A DNA stretch of 9,400 nt from positions 1-9,400 of the forward strand of contig JBLHKB010000254.1 in the NCBI GenBank assembly GCA_047619315.1, in the 5' to 3' direction. Every line of letters starts with the position of its first letter. Position 1 is the first letter of the stretch. Source of the stretch: JBCCRV01 sp047619315 (GTDB lineage: Bacteria; Myxococcota_A; Polyangia; Polyangiales; Houyiibacteriaceae). Under the pieces are notes generated by a model. The model ran no database searches, was not told where the DNA came from, and saw nothing but the letters and a program-made list of their open reading frames with translations. Below are positions 7,234 through 9,400 of the stretch, piece by piece. Both the position numbers and the translations under genes were made by a program.

Positions 7234-7252
7234 GATGGTTGGCGGCGCCATC
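7234..7252. promoter_or_regulatory. Inverted repeat GATGG-N9-CCATC in divergent control region
   Basis: Perfect 5-bp arms (7234-7238 and 7248-7252) with a GC-rich centre lie about 120-138 bases upstream of the predicted symporter start and about 45-65 bases before the protease gene. It could be an enhancer or operator shared by the divergent genes. Short arms make chance quite possible. Confidence 0.25.
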
Positions 7253-7268
7253 GAAGGGCGAATGGACT

Positions 7269-7284
7269 TGGCGCGCGACGTGCA
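7269..7284 (+). promoter_or_regulatory. Candidate sigma-54 promoter for the S2P-CBS gene
   Basis: TGGCGC-N5-GTGCA keeps the GG and GC doublets at sigma-54 spacing, with two mismatches to TGGCAC-N5-TTGCA. RNA would start near 7295, only about three bases before ATG 7298, so the mRNA would be close to leaderless. That agrees with the missing Shine-Dalgarno, but it is also a reason for doubt. Confidence 0.3.
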
Positions 7285-7297
7285 GTGACTTCTTCCC

Positions 7298-8470
7298 ATG
7301 ACCGAGCTCGTTTCTGGCCCCGCAAGATTGAACACGCCGCAACCTCAATCCCCAACGAGGACCCACGTTCCCGCGTTTCGGTGGTCGTGGAAGCTCATTC
7401 GAGTGGCCGGTATCGATGTCTACGTCCACGGCACTTTTCTCTTTCTGATCGCGTTTCTAGCCCTCACGAACTTGCTGGCGGGCCACGGAATGACGGTGAT
7501 GTTGCGCAGCCTCGTTCTTATCGGCGCGGTTTTCACCTCCGTGGTGCTTCACGAGTTCGGCCACGCGCTCATGGCGCGACGCTTTGGCGTACGAACCAAA
7601 GACATCACGCTGCTGCCCATCGGTGGCGTCGCCCGGCTCGAGAAGATGCCGGACAAACCCGCGCACCAGCTGCTTGTCGCGCTCGCGGGCCCTGCGGTTA
7701 ACGTGGTCATCGCGGCGATGCTCTTCGGCGCCCTCGTACAGCTCGGTTGGCCCGTCGGCATCGAGGGCTTTGGTTACCTTGGTGGTTCTCTCGTGGCGCA
7801 GCTCATGTGGCTCAACGTGTCCATCGCCGTGTTCAACCTCTTGCCGGGATACCCGATGGACGGTGGGCGTGTCCTAAGAGCGCTGCTGGCCATGCGCATG
7901 GCGCCGGAGCGCGCGACGCAGACGGCGGCGCGCATCGGTCAGGGTGTCGCCGTGATCTTCGGTCTGGTGGGGCTGCTCGTCAGCCCGTTCCTCATCGTGA
8001 TCGCGGTCTTTGTCTGGCTGGGTGCCCAAGTGGAGCATTCCGTGGCGACGGTGAAAGTTGCCCTCGCCGGGCTGTCCGTCCGCCAGGGAATGATCACGGA
8101 TTTTAAGAGCGTCTCGCCGACGGCCCCCTTGTCGCAAGTCGTGGAGTTCACCTTGGCTGGCTTCCAGCAGGACTTCCCGGTTCTCGACGACGACGCGCAC
8201 CTCGTAGGCGTCCTCACGCACGGCGATGTGCTGAGGGGCCTCGCCGAGAAGGACGCGACTCTCTCGGTCGAGGACGCCATGGGAGACGCGATGGAGACCG
8301 CGAGCCCCAAAGAAGCCCTCAACGGCGCTCTGACACGCCTTTACCAGGGCTCCGGCCGGGTCTTGGTGGTCGTCGATGACGAGAAGGTGGTGGGCCTTCT
8401 AACGGCGGCGAACGTCGGGGAGCTCATCGCCATGGAAGCGGCAGGCGGGCGTGACGCGGTGCCCGTTTGA
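7298..8470 (+). CDS. Site-2-type intramembrane zinc metalloprotease with paired CBS domains
   Basis: Member of the M50 family, SpoIVFB/archaeal S2P branch, which cuts transmembrane segments of substrates such as membrane-held regulators. The 390-residue protein has a cytoplasmic N-terminus (about 1-40) and about five to six membrane spans (about 44-245). The catalytic HEFGH is at 85-89, GPAVN at 131-135, and the second zinc motif N180-LLPGYP-M-D188-GGR supplies the Asp ligand. Two CBS repeats follow (about 258-315 and 322-380). CBS pairs commonly bind AMP, ATP or related nucleotides and gate the attached enzyme, so activity may follow cell energy state (inference). ATG 7298 is the only good start near the family's usual N-terminus, although no Shine-Dalgarno is visible. 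It is transcribed away from the symporter gene. No anti-sigma factor or other obvious substrate gene is in the window. Confidence 0.94.
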   Translation: MTELVSGPARLNTPQPQSPTRTHVPAFRWSWKLIRVAGIDVYVHGTFLFLIAFLALTNLLAGHGMTVMLRSLVLIGAVFTSVVLHEFGHALMARRFGVRTKDITLLPIGGVARLEKMPDKPAHQLLVALAGPAVNVVIAAMLFGALVQLGWPVGIEGFGYLGGSLVAQLMWLNVSIAVFNLLPGYPMDGGRVLRALLAMRMAPERATQTAARIGQGVAVIFGLVGLLVSPFLIVIAVFVWLGAQVEHSVATVKVALAGLSVRQGMITDFKSVSPTAPLSQVVEFTLAGFQQDFPVLDDDAHLVGVLTHGDVLRGLAEKDATLSVEDAMGDAMETASPKEALNGALTRLYQGSGRVLVVVDDEKVVGLLTAANVGELIAMEAAGGRDAVPV

Positions 8471-8510
8471 ATGAACCTGCGCGAATGAACCAGCACGAAT
8501 GAACCGGTGA
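8469..8510 (+). repeat. Three 14-bp tandem repeats starting in the protease stop codon
   Basis: GAATGAACCTGCGC, GAATGAACCAGCAC and GAATGAACCGGTGA follow each other without gaps (8469-8482, 8483-8496, 8497-8510). The first nine bases are identical in all three. Each copy carries an ATGA, so tiny frames MNLRE, MNQHE and MNR are joined by start/stop overlaps directly after the protease TGA, and a GTGA (8507-8510) opens a fourth of nine codons ending at 8536. They may be simple slippage repeats or may influence ribosome release or reinitiation. Confidence 0.75.
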
Positions 8511-8580
8511 ATCCGAGAGATCACGAGGGCGACTGAACAGCTCGGCGCAGGGATCGACGCGGTCCTCGCGGAGCACATGC

Positions 8581-8607
8581 CTTAGGAGGGACAGGTCAGC
8601 TCCTCAG
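8581..8607 (+). promoter_or_regulatory. Orphan AGGAGG in a possible hairpin upstream of the HPF-like gene
   Basis: A consensus Shine-Dalgarno AGGAGG (8584-8589) has no start codon at usable distance. CTTAGGAG (8581-8588) can pair with CTCCTCAG (8600-8607) at seven of eight positions around an 11-base loop, hiding it in RNA. It sits 48 bases before the gene. Options are a leader structure, a standby site or a relic; I cannot choose. Confidence 0.3.
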
Positions 8608-8624
8608 CCCACACCACTCAACAC

Positions 8625-8630
8625 AGGAAA
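8625..8630 (+). promoter_or_regulatory. Ribosome binding site of the HPF-like gene
   Basis: AGGAAA ends seven bases before ATG 8638 and decides that start. Confidence 0.65.
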
Positions 8631-8637
8631 GACGCAG

Positions 8638-8955
8638 ATGCAGATTCAAGTAAACACCGACAAGAATATTGAAGGCCGCGAAGAGCTCGTGGCGCACGTC
8701 GAGGCGACCGTTCTCAAAACGCTCAGCCACCTCAGCGCCCACATCACGCGCGTTGAGGTTCATCTCAGCGACGCGAACGGCGACAAGCATGGCCCCAACG
8801 ACAAACGCTGCATGATGGAAGCCCGCTTCGAAGGGCGGCGGCCCACGGCGGTGACATGCGCGGCGGCGACGATGTCTCAGGCGATCTCTAGCTCTGCCGA
8901 GAAGTTAAAGAACTCCCTCGGCAGCTTGCTGGGTCAGCTGCAAAACCATCGCTAG
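8638..8955 (+). CDS. Short HPF/RaiA-family ribosome-associated protein
   Basis: Small protein of the S30AE/HPF family, whose members sit in the decoding region of 30S subunits and silence or protect ribosomes during stationary phase or stress. The 105 residues match the short form (about 95-115) without the dimerising C-terminal domain of long HPF. The pattern is beta (MQIQVNTD), helix (about 12-33), beta 'ITRVEVHLSDAN' (36-47), a loop with Asn, Asp and Lys, beta 'DKRCMMEARFEG' (about 55-66), beta 'TAVTCAAA', then a helix (about 78-102) with KLKNSLGSLLGQL. The last helix has fewer basic residues than E. coli HPF, so rRNA contact may differ. ATG 8638 has a good ribosome binding site. It follows the S2P-CBS gene by 167 bases and could share its mRNA or have its own promoter. 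Family assignment is firm; a hibernation role is inferred. Confidence 0.87.
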   Translation: MQIQVNTDKNIEGREELVAHVEATVLKTLSHLSAHITRVEVHLSDANGDKHGPNDKRCMMEARFEGRRPTAVTCAAATMSQAISSSAEKLKNSLGSLLGQLQNHR

Positions 8956-8982
8956 CGACGGCCTTGCAGCGACGCGGACGTC

Positions 8983-9400
8983 CTAGGGCGTAGGCACCGT
9001 CTGCGCTTCGGTGTATTCGAGAATGCCCTCGATGCCGCCTTCGCGGCCGTAGCCGGAATCGCCCATTCCTCCGAAGGGTGCTTCGGGAGTGGGTCCCGTC
9101 GCGGTGTTCAGACCTACGTGGCCGAAGGTGAGACGGGCCACGAGGCGCTCGCCGCGGGCAGCGTCGCTCGTGAAGACGTAGGCGGCGAGGCCGGCGTCCA
9201 TTCGGTTGGCGGTGGCGATGGCGTCGTCATCGCTTTTGAACGTGGCGATCGGGACGAGGGGACCAAAGGTCTCCTCCTTCATGCATCGGGCATCACGCGG
9301 CACGTCGCGAAGGACCACGGGCGCGAAGAACCAACCCTCGGCGGCGGCGGGGCGGGCTGTTGGCGCGCTCCCGCTGACGACGCTGGCGCCGCGCTCGATG
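8983..9400 (-). CDS. gabD: Succinate-semialdehyde-type aldehyde dehydrogenase, C-terminal part
   Basis: NAD(P)-dependent oxidation of an aldehyde to its acid; the closest pattern is succinate-semialdehyde dehydrogenase (GABA breakdown, feeding the TCA cycle). The frame is open from base 9400, so the gene starts outside the window, and about 138 C-terminal codons are seen. The GTG at 9318 is internal, since 'GWFFAPVVL' just before it matches the family's 'GxFxxPTVL'. Visible signatures are EETFGP (cofactor-binding region), AYVFT, GLNT, EAPFGG and GYGREGG followed by EGILEYTE, all in the normal order up to the end. The catalytic Cys and Glu lie outside. Stop TAG is at 8985-8983, 27 bases from the convergent HPF-like gene. 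Family is clear; the exact substrate is inferred, and glutarate-semialdehyde or another short aldehyde is possible. Confidence 0.9.
   Translation of the reverse strand, partial: IERGASVVSGSAPTARPAAAEGWFFAPVVLRDVPRDARCMKEETFGPLVPIATFKSDDDAIATANRMDAGLAAYVFTSDAARGERLVARLTFGHVGLNTATGPTPEAPFGGMGDSGYGREGGIEGILEYTEAQTVPTP

Noticed and set aside
8511..8580. Open frame reading ...TEQLGAGIDAVLAEHMP then stop, resembling a protein tail
   Set aside because: It is only about 23 codons after an in-frame TGA at 8508-8510, has no start codon with a ribosome site, and matches no family I recognise. GC-rich DNA gives such frames often.
8950..8983. Palindromes CGCTAGCG (8950-8957) and GGACGTCC (8976-8983) between the HPF-like and dehydrogenase genes
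   Set aside because: They are 8-bp loopless palindromes, cannot form good hairpins, have no T-run, and are common by chance in GC-rich sequence.

Overview
The window is GC-rich and gene-dense. It reads as a bacterial chromosome segment, most likely from a proteobacterial or myxobacterial-type (former deltaproteobacterial) Gram-negative. That placement is an inference from GC-rich codon use, CbpA/CbpM pairing, sigma-54-like promoter motifs and the form of the short HPF-like protein; no marker gene here fixes the taxon. I see no rRNA, tRNA, insertion sequence or CRISPR array.

Layout, left to right. (1) Bases 1-1297 (+): C-terminal part of a Ca2+-type P-type ATPase whose start lies outside the window. 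(2) Bases 1298-1450: a control region with a hairpin, a heat-shock (sigma-32-like) promoter candidate and an adjoining sigma-54-like candidate. (3) Bases 1451-5680 (+): four genes joined by start/stop overlaps: ftsH (membrane AAA+ zinc protease), a class B J-protein (cbpA/dnaJ-like), its probable modulator cbpM, and a calcineurin-like metallophosphoesterase. (4) Bases 5711-7069 (-): a DAACS-family Na+/H+:dicarboxylate or glutamate symporter, convergent with the operon. (5) Bases 7070-7297: a divergent control region with a good sigma-54 (-24/-12) motif for the symporter and a weaker one facing the next gene. (6) Bases 7298-8470 (+): a site-2-type intramembrane metalloprotease with two C-terminal CBS domains. 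(7) Bases 8471-8637: a gap with a 14-bp tandem repeat forming a chain of tiny overlapping reading frames, then a strong but orphan Shine-Dalgarno sequence in a possible hairpin. (8) Bases 8638-8955 (+): a short HPF/RaiA-type ribosome-associated protein. (9) Bases 8983-9400 (-): C-terminal part of a succinate-semialdehyde-type aldehyde dehydrogenase, cut by the window edge.

Taken together this looks like a stress or energy-limitation island: membrane protein quality control (FtsH, DnaJ, CbpM), regulated intramembrane proteolysis sensing adenylate-type ligands (S2P-CBS), ribosome hibernation (HPF-like), cation pumping and carbon/nitrogen uptake. The parts are known families. The less ordinary points are the phosphoesterase tied by translational coupling into a protease/chaperone operon, a non-standard residue in its first metal motif, and the sigma-54-like sites upstream of three transcription units.
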